A stretch of 64,000 bases of DNA from JBFWRK01 sp050248955 (GTDB taxonomy: Bacteria > Actinomycetota > Acidimicrobiia > Acidimicrobiales > Ilumatobacteraceae), in the NCBI GenBank assembly GCA_050248955.1, contig JBFWRK010000001.1, forward strand, positions 620,001 to 684,000. Reading direction: 5' to 3'. The number at the start of each line of letters is the position of its first letter. Position 1 is the first letter of the stretch. Below are positions 44,158 through 53,280 of the stretch, one piece after another. The notes under the pieces were generated by a model. That model was not told the DNA's origin. It saw only the letters and a list, made by a program, of their open reading frames with translations, and searched no databases. The translations under genes were made by a program, and so were the position numbers.

Positions 44158-47100
44158 GTGTTCCTCAAAGCGCTGACCCTCAAAGGCTTCAAGTCCTTCG
44201 CCGAAGCGACCACGATGCAGCTCGAACCGGGGGTGACCGTCGTGGTCGGCCCGAACGGCTCGGGCAAGTCGAACGTCGTGGACGCGATCGCGTGGGTCCT
44301 CGGCGCGCAAGCGCCGAGTGCGGTGCGCAGCCAGAAGATGGACGACGTGATCTTCGCCGGCACTGCGAAGCGGCCGGCGTTGGGCAGGGCCGAGGTCTCG
44401 CTGACGATCGACAACTCGAGCGGCATCCTCCCGATCGAGTTCACCGAGGTGCGGCTGTCGCGCACGCTGTTCCGCACCGGCGAGAGCGAGTACGCGATCA
44501 ACGGCGTGCCGTGCCGCCTGCTCGACCTGCAGGACCTCCTGTCGGATGCCGGCGTCGGTCGCCAGCAGCACGTCATCGTGAGCCAGGGGCAGATCGACGC
44601 CGTGCTCAACGCTCGCCCCGAGGAACGGCGGGCGATCATCGAGGAGGCCGCCGGGGTCCTCAAGTACCGCAAGCGCAAGGAGAAGGCCGAGCGCCGCCTC
44701 GAGGCGACCGAGGGCAACCTGCTCCGCGTGCAGGACCTGTTGCGCGAGGTGCGCCGCCAGCTCCGGCCGCTCGAACGCCAGGCCGACGCGGCGCGGCGCC
44801 ACGGCGCGCTCGTCGCCGAGCTGGGCGCGCTCCGGTTGTTCCTCGCCGGACGTGAGATCGCCGGGCTCCGAACGCGGCTCACCTCCCTCGCCGGCGACCA
44901 TCTCGCTGCCGACACGAAGGAGCGCGAGCTCCGCGCCGAGCTCGCCCGGCTCGACACCGCGGTCATGGCAGCCGAGGCCGAGCTGTCGGCCCGCGGCGAC
45001 ACCGACGTCAGCGACTCCCTCGTGCGCGTCGAGCAGCTGCGCGAGCGGGCCCGTGGGCTGGCGAACGTGATCACCGAGCGCCGCCGGGCGATGGAGCGCG
45101 ATCGCGGTCAGCTCATGGATGCCGGGGTCGTTGCCAACCTCGAGGCAGAGGGTGCCCGGCTCGCAGCGGAACTGCGCGAGGTCGTCGAGGGCCTCTCCGC
45201 CCTCGCGCCCGAGGCCGAGGAGCTGACCGAGGCCGACGAGACGTTCGCGCGCGAACGGGCGGAGACGCAGGCGGTGATCGACGCCGCATCAGGGGGCGGC
45301 ACGGCGGCTGCGGCCAGTGCTGCCGCCGAGGTGCGGGGCGAGCTGCGCTCGATGCGAGCGGGTGTCGAACGGGCGGAGCTCGAGCACCGGCGTGCGGTGA
45401 CGCGGCTCGAACAGCTCGTGGTCAGGAACGAGCGGCTCGCCGCCGAGGTCGATCGGCTGAAGGCGGAGTGCGAGCAGGCAGAAGGTGTCGAGGCGCCGCT
45501 CGTGTCGGAGGTCGAGGCCGCCGAGGCGCGTCGCATCGCGGCCGAGGCTGCCGCCGACGCAGCGACCGATGCGCACCAGGTCGCGTCGGGAGAGCTCGCG
45601 CGCTGGCAGGCACGGGCCGAGGCACTGGCCCTCGCGCTCGACAGCGCCCGCGCCCGTGCCGGCGCGGAGCGGCTCGCCGGTCTCGACGGTGTCGTCGGCA
45701 CGCTGCTCGAGCTCGTCGAGGTGGACGACGGATGGGAGGCCGCGTTCGAGGCTGCCGCGGGCGACGCGATGCTCGCCGTCGTCGTGGCCGATCCGTCCGC
45801 CGCGCGTCGGGCGCTCGCCCACCTCGACAGCGGCGATGCCCACGGTGCGGTCCTGTCGCTCGGCGCCGGTGAGCACCACGCCGGCGCCAGCGCGTCGGCA
45901 GGCGTGGGCGAGCCCGTTCGCGCGCATGTCCGCTCGTCCGACCAGCGGGTGTCCCGGCTGCTCGACGGACTGCTCGCCGGGGCTGTTCGGGTGGTCGGCT
46001 GGGAAGCCGCACTCGACGCATCGCTCGCCCACCCGAACGCGGTCGTGGTGACGGACGACGGACATCGCTTCAGCCCGACAGGGTGGCGGCTCGGCGTCGC
46101 CGGCGGCGGCGCGACGGCGGCCGCGCTCGACGATGCGCAGCGGTGGGCCGAGAGCGCGCGCACCGAGCTCGATCTGTGCGACGAGCGGGTGAGCGTCGCG
46201 AAGGCAGAGCTCGCCGCCGCACGGCAGGCCGAAGCCGACCTCGGCCGCCGCCTCGACATGAACGACGCCAAGTTCACTGCCGCGGCGGACGCGTTGACCC
46301 GCGTGCAAGGCGAGCGGCGTGAGACCGCCGCCGAGATCGAGAGCGTCGAGAGGGCCGCCGGCGAGCTGGCCGATCGGGTTCAGCGGGAGCAGGCGCGCAT
46401 CGCCGAGCTCGATGCACTCCTGCCGGCGCTCGAGGCCGACGAGGAAGCAGAAGCAGAAGCGGCACGCCAACGCGGTGAGGCCCGTGCCCGGCTCGAGGCG
46501 AAGGCGGCGCTGCTCATCTCTCGCCGCCGCGATCTCGAGGTGCGCAACGTCGGGCTGATCGAGCGGCAGCAGTACCTCGAGCGACGACTCGAGGAGACCG
46601 AGCGACGACTTGCAGCCGACGCCGCGGCGCGGGAAGAGGCATCCGAGCGGCGGGTGCGGGTCGAGCGCGCGATCGAGGCGACCGATCGGCTGGCACAGCT
46701 CGTCGACGGGCATCGCCGCACCGTCGAATCCGAGCTCGCGCGGCTGCACGAGCAGCGCCGCCGGCAGAGCGACGAGGTCCGTGCCGTCGCGCAACGCCTC
46801 GACGAGCTCCGCCGGGCGCGGTCAGCGACGGAGCGGCAGCTGGACGAGCTGCGCGAGCGCAGCCGGCGCACCGAGATCGACGAAGCCGAGGCCCGGATGC
46901 GCCTCGAAGCCGCCGTCGAGGGTGTGCGCCGCGACCTCGAGACCGAGCCGGAGGTCGCGGAAGCTGCAGAACTGCCGGAGCTGCCCGAGGGGATCAGCGC
47001 GCCGGCACGTGTGCGCGATCTCGAGCGCGAGCTGAAGCTGATGGGTCCGATCAACCCGCTCGCACTGGAGGAGTTCACCGCGCTGCAGGAGCGGCACTCG

Positions 47101-47643
47101 TTCCTCGAAGAGCAGCTCGAAGACGTCAAGACGACGCGCCGCGAGCTCGCCCGTGTGATCAAGGCCGTCGACACGGAGATCCAGACCGTCTTCGCCGAGG
47201 CCTTCGCCGATGTGAGCGCGAACTTCACCGCCCTCTTCGGCCTGTTGTTCCCGGGCGGCGCGGGTTCGCTCGTCCTCACGAACCCTGACGACCTCCTCGG
47301 CACGGGCATCGAGGTCGAGGCGAAGCCGAGCGGCAAGAACGTCAAGAAGCTCTCGTTGCTCTCGGGTGGCGAGCGTTCGCTGACCGCGCTCGCGTACCTG
47401 TTCGCTGTCTTCCGCAGCCGGCCGTCGCCGTTCTACGTGATGGACGAGGTCGAAGCCGCGCTCGACGATGTGAACCTGCACCGTTTCCTCGGTCTCATCC
47501 ACGAGTTCCGCAACGAGGCGCAGCTGCTGGTGGTCAGCCACCAGAAACGGACGATGGAAGCGGCCGACTGCCTGCTCGGCGTCACGATGCAGCCAGGCGG
47601 CTCGTCGAAGGTCATCGTCGAGAAGGCTGGCGCGAGCGCCTGA
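44158..47643 (+). CDS. smc: Chromosome segregation protein SMC
   Basis: A 1161-aa SMC. The N-terminal head has Walker A GPNGSGKS (residues 31-38). A long coiled coil surrounds a hinge domain (about 505-640, GLDGVVGTLLELVEVDDGWE). The C-terminal head has the signature LSGGERSLTALAYLFAVF and Walker B FYVMDEVEAALDD. It entraps and compacts DNA with ScpA/ScpB, which are not in the window. GTG 44158 (MFLKALTLKGFKSF) is the conserved start. ftsY, usually next, is displaced by a four-gene transporter operon. Confidence 0.97.
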   Translation: MFLKALTLKGFKSFAEATTMQLEPGVTVVVGPNGSGKSNVVDAIAWVLGAQAPSAVRSQKMDDVIFAGTAKRPALGRAEVSLTIDNSSGILPIEFTEVRLSRTLFRTGESEYAINGVPCRLLDLQDLLSDAGVGRQQHVIVSQGQIDAVLNARPEERRAIIEEAAGVLKYRKRKEKAERRLEATEGNLLRVQDLLREVRRQLRPLERQADAARRHGALVAELGALRLFLAGREIAGLRTRLTSLAGDHLAADTKERELRAELARLDTAVMAAEAELSARGDTDVSDSLVRVEQLRERARGLANVITERRRAMERDRGQLMDAGVVANLEAEGARLAAELREVVEGLSALAPEAEELTEADETFARERAETQAVIDAASGGGTAAAASAAAEVRGELRSMRAGVERAELEHRRAVTRLEQLVVRNERLAAEVDRLKAECEQAEGVEAPLVSEVEAAEARRIAAEAAADAATDAHQVASGELARWQARAEALALALDSARARAGAERLAGLDGVVGTLLELVEVDDGWEAAFEAAAGDAMLAVVVADPSAARRALAHLDSGDAHGAVLSLGAGEHHAGASASAGVGEPVRAHVRSSDQRVSRLLDGLLAGAVRVVGWEAALDASLAHPNAVVVTDDGHRFSPTGWRLGVAGGGATAAALDDAQRWAESARTELDLCDERVSVAKAELAAARQAEADLGRRLDMNDAKFTAAADALTRVQGERRETAAEIESVERAAGELADRVQREQARIAELDALLPALEADEEAEAEAARQRGEARARLEAKAALLISRRRDLEVRNVGLIERQQYLERRLEETERRLAADAAAREEASERRVRVERAIEATDRLAQLVDGHRRTVESELARLHEQRRRQSDEVRAVAQRLDELRRARSATERQLDELRERSRRTEIDEAEARMRLEAAVEGVRRDLETEPEVAEAAELPELPEGISAPARVRDLERELKLMGPINPLALEEFTALQERHSFLEEQLEDVKTTRRELARVIKAVDTEIQTVFAEAFADVSANFTALFGLLFPGGAGSLVLTNPDDLLGTGIEVEAKPSGKNVKKLSLLSGGERSLTALAYLFAVFRSRPSPFYVMDEVEAALDDVNLHRFLGLIHEFRNEAQLLVVSHQKRTMEAADCLLGVTMQPGGSSKVIVEKAGASA

Positions 47644-47690
47644 CGCGCTTCGCCGCTGCCTCGCCGCCGCCGCCTCGCCGGGTTGGCTGC

Positions 47691-47740
47691 GTTCGCTGCG
47701 CTCACTGCGCTCATCGGTGTTCGCTGCGCTCACTGCGCTC
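47691..47740 (+). repeat. 22-bp direct repeat after smc
   Basis: GTTCGCTGCGCTCACTGCGCTC occurs twice (47691-47712 and 47719-47740), 6 nt apart. Each copy itself contains two GCTGCGCTC/ACTGCGCTC halves. It is non-coding, in the 231-nt gap before the transporter operon. Confidence 0.85.
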
Positions 47741-47831
47741 TGCCGGACCTGGGCAGGTTCCTCGATCGCCGGCGATCGCGAACCATGACGTGAACGACTC
47801 GTCCATGGTCGGGGACGGCGTTGGGTGCGTC

Positions 47832-47837
47832 TATCGT
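47832..47837 (+). promoter_or_regulatory. -10 box TATCGT for the polyamine-type transporter operon
   Basis: TATCGT about 38 nt before the GTG of the first gene. The 31-nt leader has GGGGAG at 47862-47867. Confidence 0.4.
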
Positions 47838-47874
47838 TCGCTCGATCCGACGAGCCCATGTGGGGAGCAGCTGG

Positions 47875-48984
47875 GTGGCAGAGGTGAGCGAACCTGCGGT
47901 GACGACGTCGGCGGGCACCCGTGGCGACGCACCGGCACCTGCTGTCGAGCTCGTCCGCCTGCGGAAGCACTTCGGTGACGTGAAGGCGGTCCACGGCGTC
48001 GACCTCGCCATCGGCGACGGTGAGTTCTTCTCGATGCTCGGCCCGTCAGGTTCGGGGAAGACCACGGTGCTGCGGCTCATCGCCGGCTTCGAGCAACCGG
48101 ACGCCGGTGCGATCCTCCTCCACGGCCGGGACGTCGCCCGTCTGGCGCCCTACGAGCGCGACGTGAACACGGTGTTCCAGGACTACGCGCTCTTCCCCCA
48201 CATGACCGTGCAGGAGAACGTCGAGTACGGGTTGAAGGTCAAGCGTGTCGAGCGGAAGGAACGTCGCCGTCGCGCGAGGGAGATGCTCGAGACGGTTCGC
48301 CTCGCCGAGTACGGCGCCCGCCGGCCGACCCAGCTGTCCGGTGGCCAGCGCCAGCGGGTCGCACTCGCCCGGGCGCTCGTCAACCGACCGAAGGTGCTGC
48401 TGCTCGACGAACCGCTCGGCGCGCTCGATCTGAAGCTCCGTGAGGAGATGCAGGTCGAGCTGAAGGCGATCCAGCACGAGGTCAGCATCACGTTCGTGTT
48501 CGTCACGCACGATCAGGGCGAGGCGCTGTCGATGAGCGATCGCGTCGCCGTGTTCAACGGTGGTCGCGTGGAACAGGTCGGGACGCCGAAGGAGATCTAC
48601 GAGTGCCCGGCCACGGCGTTCGTTGCCGGGTTCGTCGGCGTCTCCAACATGATCCGCGGCGAGACGGCGCGGCAGCTGCTCGGCAGCGACGCCTCGTTCG
48701 TGGTGCGGCCGGAACGGATCAGCGTGCAGGCCGGCGGCCACACCCACGAGGGCACGATCTCGACCACGGCGACCGTGCGCGACGTGCAGTACCTGGGGGC
48801 CGACGTGCGAGTGCACGCAGTGCTGCCCGACGGAACTCGGGTGATCGCTGTCGTACCGGCGAGCTCGATCACCGATGTGTCAGTGGGCCGTGAGGTCACA
48901 CTGGCTTGGCCGGCGAACGCAGCCTTTGCGCTCGCCGGGGCGGAGCGCGACTCCGTCAACGACGACTGGGGAGATGAACCATGA
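47875..48984 (+). CDS. Spermidine/putrescine-type ABC transporter ATPase (PotA-like)
   Basis: A 369-aa ATPase. Walker A GPSGSGKTT, FQDYALFPHMTVQENV, LSGGQRQRVALARAL and LLLDEPLGALDLKLR are followed by a C-terminal TOBE regulatory domain (about 285-355). This is the CUT2/PotA type that energises polyamine import. GTG 47875 has GGGGAG 7 nt upstream. The stop overlaps the next start by 4 nt (ATGA). Confidence 0.92.
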   Translation: MAEVSEPAVTTSAGTRGDAPAPAVELVRLRKHFGDVKAVHGVDLAIGDGEFFSMLGPSGSGKTTVLRLIAGFEQPDAGAILLHGRDVARLAPYERDVNTVFQDYALFPHMTVQENVEYGLKVKRVERKERRRRAREMLETVRLAEYGARRPTQLSGGQRQRVALARALVNRPKVLLLDEPLGALDLKLREEMQVELKAIQHEVSITFVFVTHDQGEALSMSDRVAVFNGGRVEQVGTPKEIYECPATAFVAGFVGVSNMIRGETARQLLGSDASFVVRPERISVQAGGHTHEGTISTTATVRDVQYLGADVRVHAVLPDGTRVIAVVPASSITDVSVGREVTLAWPANAAFALAGAERDSVNDDWGDEP

Positions 48985-50279
48985 GACAACGACGACTCAT
49001 CGCGTCGCTCGGCGCCGCCGGCTTGCTGCTCATCGCGGCCGCATGCGGGGACGACGATTCGGCCGATACCGGTGACACCGCCGCCACCGCCGCGGCGGGT
49101 ACGGACGCGCCAGCGGGTACGGACGCGCCGGCTGCCACGGATGCCCCCGCCGGCACCGATGCCCCCGCCGGCACGGATGCGCCGGCCGGCGGCGGCGCGG
49201 CCGACGGCGCGCTGACCGAGCTCGGTGAAAGCGAGGGCGAGGTGAACCTCATCGCCTGGGCCGGCTACGTCGAGGACGGCTCGACCGATCCCGAGGTCGA
49301 CTGGGTCACCCCGTTCGAGGACGCCACAGGGTGCGAGGTCAACGTGAAGACCGGCAACTCGTCCGACGAGATGGTGCAGCTCATGCAGAGTGGCGAGTAC
49401 GACGGTGTCTCGGCGTCGGGCGACGCGACGCAGCGCCTCATCGCCGGCGGCGAGGTGTCGCCGATCAATCCCGATCTCATCCCGAACTACGCCGACATCT
49501 ACGAGGGGCTGAAGCTGCAGCCGTGGAACTCCGTCGACGGCGTGCCGTACGGCGTGCCGCACGGTCGTGGCGCGAACCTGCTCGTCTACAACACCGAGGC
49601 GTTCGCCGGCGCCGAGCCCGATTCGCTCGCGGTGATGTTCGAGGACAGCCTCGCGGCGGGCTCGGTCTCGGTGTACGACTCGCCGATCTACATCGCCGAC
49701 GCCGCGCTGTACCTGATGGCGACACAGCCCGACCTCGGCATCACGAATCCCTACGCCCTCGACGAGACGCAGTTCGCCGCAGCGATCGACCTCCTGGAAT
49801 CCCAGAAGTCGATCGTCGGCCAGTACTGGGCGCTGTTCACGGATCAGCAGGCCGCACTCGAGAGCGGGGGCGTGCTCGCCGGCACCACCTGGCAGGTGAT
49901 CGTCAACCTCGCACTGGGCAACGGGGCGAAGATCAACGCAGTGAAGACCAAGGAAGGCGCGACCGGCTGGTCCGACACGTGGATGATCTCCAGCAAGGCG
50001 AAGCACCCGAACTGCATGTACATGTGGATGGACCACATCGCCTCGCCGGAGGCGAACGCAGCGGTGGCGGAGTGGTTCGGAGAGGCGCCGTCCAACGCCG
50101 AGGCCTGCGGCCTGACGACCGATCCCGACCACTGCGCGACCTTCCACTCGGAGGACGACGGCTACTGGGACGACGTCTGGTACTGGACCACGGCGACCGA
50201 GGAGTGCTTGGACGGCCGTGACGTGGCCTGCGTCCCGTACTCCGATTGGGTGACGGCGTGGTCGGAGCTCCGGTCCTGA
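48981..50279 (+). CDS. Polyamine-type ABC transporter substrate-binding lipoprotein (PotD-like)
   Basis: A 432-aa SBP. The signal ends in lipobox IAAAC (Cys22). A tether of five near-identical TDAPAG-type units (about 40-71, an 18-nt DNA tandem repeat around 49096-49190) follows. The binding domain has VNLIAWAGYVEDGSTDPEVD, VKTGNSSDEMVQLM, GVPYGVPHGRGANLLVYN and GTTWQVIVNLALGN. It resembles PotD/PotF-type proteins; the exact ligand is uncertain. Two cysteine pairs near the C terminus (EACGLTTDPDHCATF, ECLDGRDVACV) may form disulfides. Confidence 0.9.
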   Translation: MRQRRLIASLGAAGLLLIAAACGDDDSADTGDTAATAAAGTDAPAGTDAPAATDAPAGTDAPAGTDAPAGGGAADGALTELGESEGEVNLIAWAGYVEDGSTDPEVDWVTPFEDATGCEVNVKTGNSSDEMVQLMQSGEYDGVSASGDATQRLIAGGEVSPINPDLIPNYADIYEGLKLQPWNSVDGVPYGVPHGRGANLLVYNTEAFAGAEPDSLAVMFEDSLAAGSVSVYDSPIYIADAALYLMATQPDLGITNPYALDETQFAAAIDLLESQKSIVGQYWALFTDQQAALESGGVLAGTTWQVIVNLALGNGAKINAVKTKEGATGWSDTWMISSKAKHPNCMYMWMDHIASPEANAAVAEWFGEAPSNAEACGLTTDPDHCATFHSEDDGYWDDVWYWTTATEECLDGRDVACVPYSDWVTAWSELRS

Positions 50280-51166
50280 CCTCACGGTCGCTGTCGCGCC
50301 GCATCGCCGGGCCGTTCCAACGTGTGAACGGTCTCGGCGCTGTGGCGACCCTGTCGGCGCCGGTGCTCTGGTTGCTCGTCGTCTACATCGGCTCGCTCGT
50401 GCTGCTCGTCGTCACCGCGTTCTTCAAGCTCGACTCGTTCACCCAGAAGGCGACGAGCGAGCTCACGATCGACAACTTCGACACCGCCTTCACGACGTCC
50501 GCGTTCTACTCGACGATCTTCCGGAGCATCGGCGTGGCCGTGTCGGTCACGCTGCTCTGCCTCGCGCTCGCGCTGCCGATGGCGTACTACATCGCGAAGA
50601 TCGCGAAGCCGAGGGTGCGCAGAACGCTGATCGTCGCCGTCCTCCTGCCTCTGTGGGCGGGCTATCTCGTCAAGGGGTATGCGTGGCGGGCGATGCTCGA
50701 ACCCGGTTCGCAGTTCGGCGCGAGCACCTCGGGCGGCTTCCTGAAGAGCGTGTTCGGCTGGTCACCTGGCTTCGGCCTGCTCGGCGTCATCATCACGCTC
50801 TCGTACCTGTGGCTGCCGTACATGCTGCTGCCGATCTACGCCGGCCTCGACCGGCTGCCACCGTCGTTGCTCGACGCCGCCGGCGATCTCGGCGCCCGGC
50901 CCGGGCGCACCTTCACCTCGGTCATCGCGCCGTTGCTCGTGCCGTCGATCGCGGCGGGGTCGATCTTCACGTTCTCGCTGTCGCTCGGCGACTACATCAC
51001 GCCGAACATCGTCGGTGGCAAGACGCAGCTGATCGGCAACCTCATCGCCCGCACGCTGCTGGCACCGAACCAGCCGCTCGCAGCGGCCCTCACCCTGTGG
51101 CCGATCATCATCGTGGTCGTCTACCTCGTCGCCATGGCGCGCTTGCGGGCGTTCGAGAGCCTCTGA
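50258..51166 (+). CDS. Polyamine-type ABC transporter permease (PotB-like)
   Basis: A 302-aa permease with six helices and the coupling motif DAAGDLGARPGRTFTSVIAP. GTG 50258 overlaps the PotD-like stop by 22 nt; a TTG at 50246 would add four residues. The next gene's ATG overlaps its stop (TGATG). Confidence 0.9.
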   Translation: MVGAPVLTSRSLSRRIAGPFQRVNGLGAVATLSAPVLWLLVVYIGSLVLLVVTAFFKLDSFTQKATSELTIDNFDTAFTTSAFYSTIFRSIGVAVSVTLLCLALALPMAYYIAKIAKPRVRRTLIVAVLLPLWAGYLVKGYAWRAMLEPGSQFGASTSGGFLKSVFGWSPGFGLLGVIITLSYLWLPYMLLPIYAGLDRLPPSLLDAAGDLGARPGRTFTSVIAPLLVPSIAAGSIFTFSLSLGDYITPNIVGGKTQLIGNLIARTLLAPNQPLAAALTLWPIIIVVVYLVAMARLRAFESL

Positions 51167-51969
51167 TGCAACTGTCCCGGGCGGCCCGCCTCGCGCTGCG
51201 CATCGTCACCTTCTTCGGGCTCGCGTTCCTCTACGTGCCGCTCGCCGTGGTCGTCGTGCTCAGCTTCAACAAGGCGACGTCACTCGCCTGGCCGCCCCAG
51301 GGGCTCGGTCTGCAGTGGTGGGACCGAGCTGCCGACGCCGAGGGTCCCCGGGATGCGCTGTGGACGTCCGTGAAGACGGCGCTCGCCGCGACCGGCATCG
51401 CGCTCGTGCTCGGGACGCTCGGGGCGTTCGGCGTGCACAAGTTCCGGTTCTTCGGCCGTAATGCCGTCTCGTTCCTCATCGTGCTCCCGATCGCGCTGCC
51501 GGGCATCGTCACCGCGGTCGCGCTGCAGGCGACGTTCGGCCGGGTCGGCTTCGACCTCGGGTTCCGCACGGTCGTGATCGCGCACGCCACGTTCTGCGTC
51601 GTCGTCGCGTACAACAACGTGATCGCCCGCCTGCGGCGAATGCAGCCGAGCCTGCTCGAAGCGTCGGCCGATCTCGGCGCCGACGGGTTCCAGACGTTCC
51701 GTTACGTCACGTTCCCGCTCGTCCGCTCGGCCCTGCTCGCCGGCGGGCTCCTCGCGTTCGCGCTCAGCTTCGACGAGATCGTCGTCACGACGTTCACGTC
51801 CGGCCCTGGCTTCGAGTCGTTGCCGCAGTGGATCTTCAACAACTTCAGCAGGCCGAACAACGTGCCGCTCGTCAACGTGGTCGCGACCGTGGTGATGGTG
51901 CTCTCGATCCCCATGGCGTGGTTCGCGCAGCGGCTCTCCGACGGCGCCGGGACGCTCGCCAAGGGCTGA
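51166..51969 (+). CDS. Polyamine-type ABC transporter permease (PotC-like)
   Basis: A 267-aa permease, partner of the preceding one. Six helices; the coupling motif is EASADLGADGFQTFRYVTFP; FDEIVVTTFTSGPG is typical of PotC. It completes the A-D-B-C gene order of the operon. ftsY begins 51 nt later under its own -10 box. Confidence 0.92.
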   Translation: MQLSRAARLALRIVTFFGLAFLYVPLAVVVVLSFNKATSLAWPPQGLGLQWWDRAADAEGPRDALWTSVKTALAATGIALVLGTLGAFGVHKFRFFGRNAVSFLIVLPIALPGIVTAVALQATFGRVGFDLGFRTVVIAHATFCVVVAYNNVIARLRRMQPSLLEASADLGADGFQTFRYVTFPLVRSALLAGGLLAFALSFDEIVVTTFTSGPGFESLPQWIFNNFSRPNNVPLVNVVATVVMVLSIPMAWFAQRLSDGAGTLAKG

Positions 51970-52005
51970 GCCCCGCTCGTCGGCGCTCCGCTGGAACCGC
52001 GCCAG

Positions 52006-52011
52006 TAGGGT
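52006..52011 (+). promoter_or_regulatory. -10 box TAGGGT for ftsY
   Basis: TAGGGT, then 9 nt, then the ATG of ftsY; a leader of 2-3 nt at most. Confidence 0.45.
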
Positions 52012-52020
52012 GGCGGGGCC

Positions 52021-53202
52021 ATGGAGATCACCGTCGTCCTCCTCGTCCTGATCGCCGTCGTGCTGGTCTTCGGCTTCGGGGTGCTGCTCGTCAGCCGCCG
52101 TCGTGCCGGTCACGAGGCCGTTCCCCCGGGACCGCCGCCGCGGCCCGTCCCACCGGTGCCCGAACGGGGCGGAAGGCCCGCGTCCACGGTCATCGAGGAG
52201 GAACCCGAGGTCGCCGAGGGTGACGAGGTCGAGCTCGCGGAGGCCGCGATCGAAGCGGGCATCGTCGAGCCGCTCGAACCGCTCGTCCTCGGCCGACCCC
52301 GGTTCCGCGACCGGATCTCGAAGGCACGGGCGTCCCTCACCGGTGCCTTCGTCGGCGTGCGCAGCCGGACCGGCATCACCCAGGACTCGTGGGACGACCT
52401 CGAAGAGGCCCTGCTGCGCGCCGATGTCGGTGTGCGCGTCACCGACGAGCTGCTCGACGGGTTGCGGACACGGGTGAAGGCGAAGGAGCTCACGACGCCC
52501 GACGAGCTGCTCGACGCGCTCCGCGACGAGATGCGCGGGCGACTCCAGGGCGCCGATCGCTCGTTGCACGCCGACCACCGTGGCTCGGGGCTGCCCGACG
52601 TGTGGTTGTTCGTCGGCGTCAACGGTGTCGGCAAGACCACCACGATCGGCAAGCTCGGTGCGCGGCAGATCGCCGAGGGCCGCAGCGTGCTGATGGCCGC
52701 CGGCGACACGTTCCGCGCCGCTGCGGCCGAGCAGCTCTCGACGTGGGCCGAACGGGCGGGTGCCGAGTTCGTCCGGGGCAACGAAGGCGGTGACCCGAGT
52801 GCCGTGATCTTCGACGGCGTGCAAGCGGCCGCGGCGCGAGGCTGCGACCTCGTCCTCGGCGACACCGCCGGGCGCCTGCACACGAAGACGAACCTGATGG
52901 AGGAGCTGCGCAAGGTGCGCCGCGTCGCCGACCGGGAGCCGGGTCGCGTGACCGAGGTGCTGCTCGTGATCGACGCCACGACGGGTCAGAACGGGCTCAC
53001 CCAGGCCCGTGAGTTCGGCGAGGCCACGGACGTCACGGGCGTCGTGCTGACGAAGCTCGACGGATCGGCGAAGGGCGGCATCGTCTTCGCGATCGAGACC
53101 GAGCTCGGCATCCCGATCAAGCTCGTCGGACTCGGTGAGTCGATCGCCGACCTCGTCGAGTTCGATCCCGACGAGTTCATCGACGCCCTGTTCGAGGAGT
53201 AG
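52021..53202 (+). CDS. ftsY: Signal recognition particle receptor FtsY
   Basis: A 393-aa SRP GTPase. An N-terminal membrane helix (VVLLVLIAVVLVFGFGVLLV) and an acidic Pro-rich A region (25-95) precede the NG domain: GVNGVGKTTTIGKL (G1), AAGDTFRAAAAEQL, DTAGRLHTKTNLM (G3) and TKLDGSAKGG (G4). It docks ribosome-SRP complexes at the membrane and hydrolyses GTP with Ffh. Confidence 0.96.
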   Translation: MEITVVLLVLIAVVLVFGFGVLLVSRRRAGHEAVPPGPPPRPVPPVPERGGRPASTVIEEEPEVAEGDEVELAEAAIEAGIVEPLEPLVLGRPRFRDRISKARASLTGAFVGVRSRTGITQDSWDDLEEALLRADVGVRVTDELLDGLRTRVKAKELTTPDELLDALRDEMRGRLQGADRSLHADHRGSGLPDVWLFVGVNGVGKTTTIGKLGARQIAEGRSVLMAAGDTFRAAAAEQLSTWAERAGAEFVRGNEGGDPSAVIFDGVQAAAARGCDLVLGDTAGRLHTKTNLMEELRKVRRVADREPGRVTEVLLVIDATTGQNGLTQAREFGEATDVTGVVLTKLDGSAKGGIVFAIETELGIPIKLVGLGESIADLVEFDPDEFIDALFEE

Positions 53203-53280
53203 GCCCCCGTTGAGCGGCGCCCGGTCATCCACGATCAGCGGTGTCGGGAACCGAACCCGCTCCCGGATCGTCCCAAGAAC

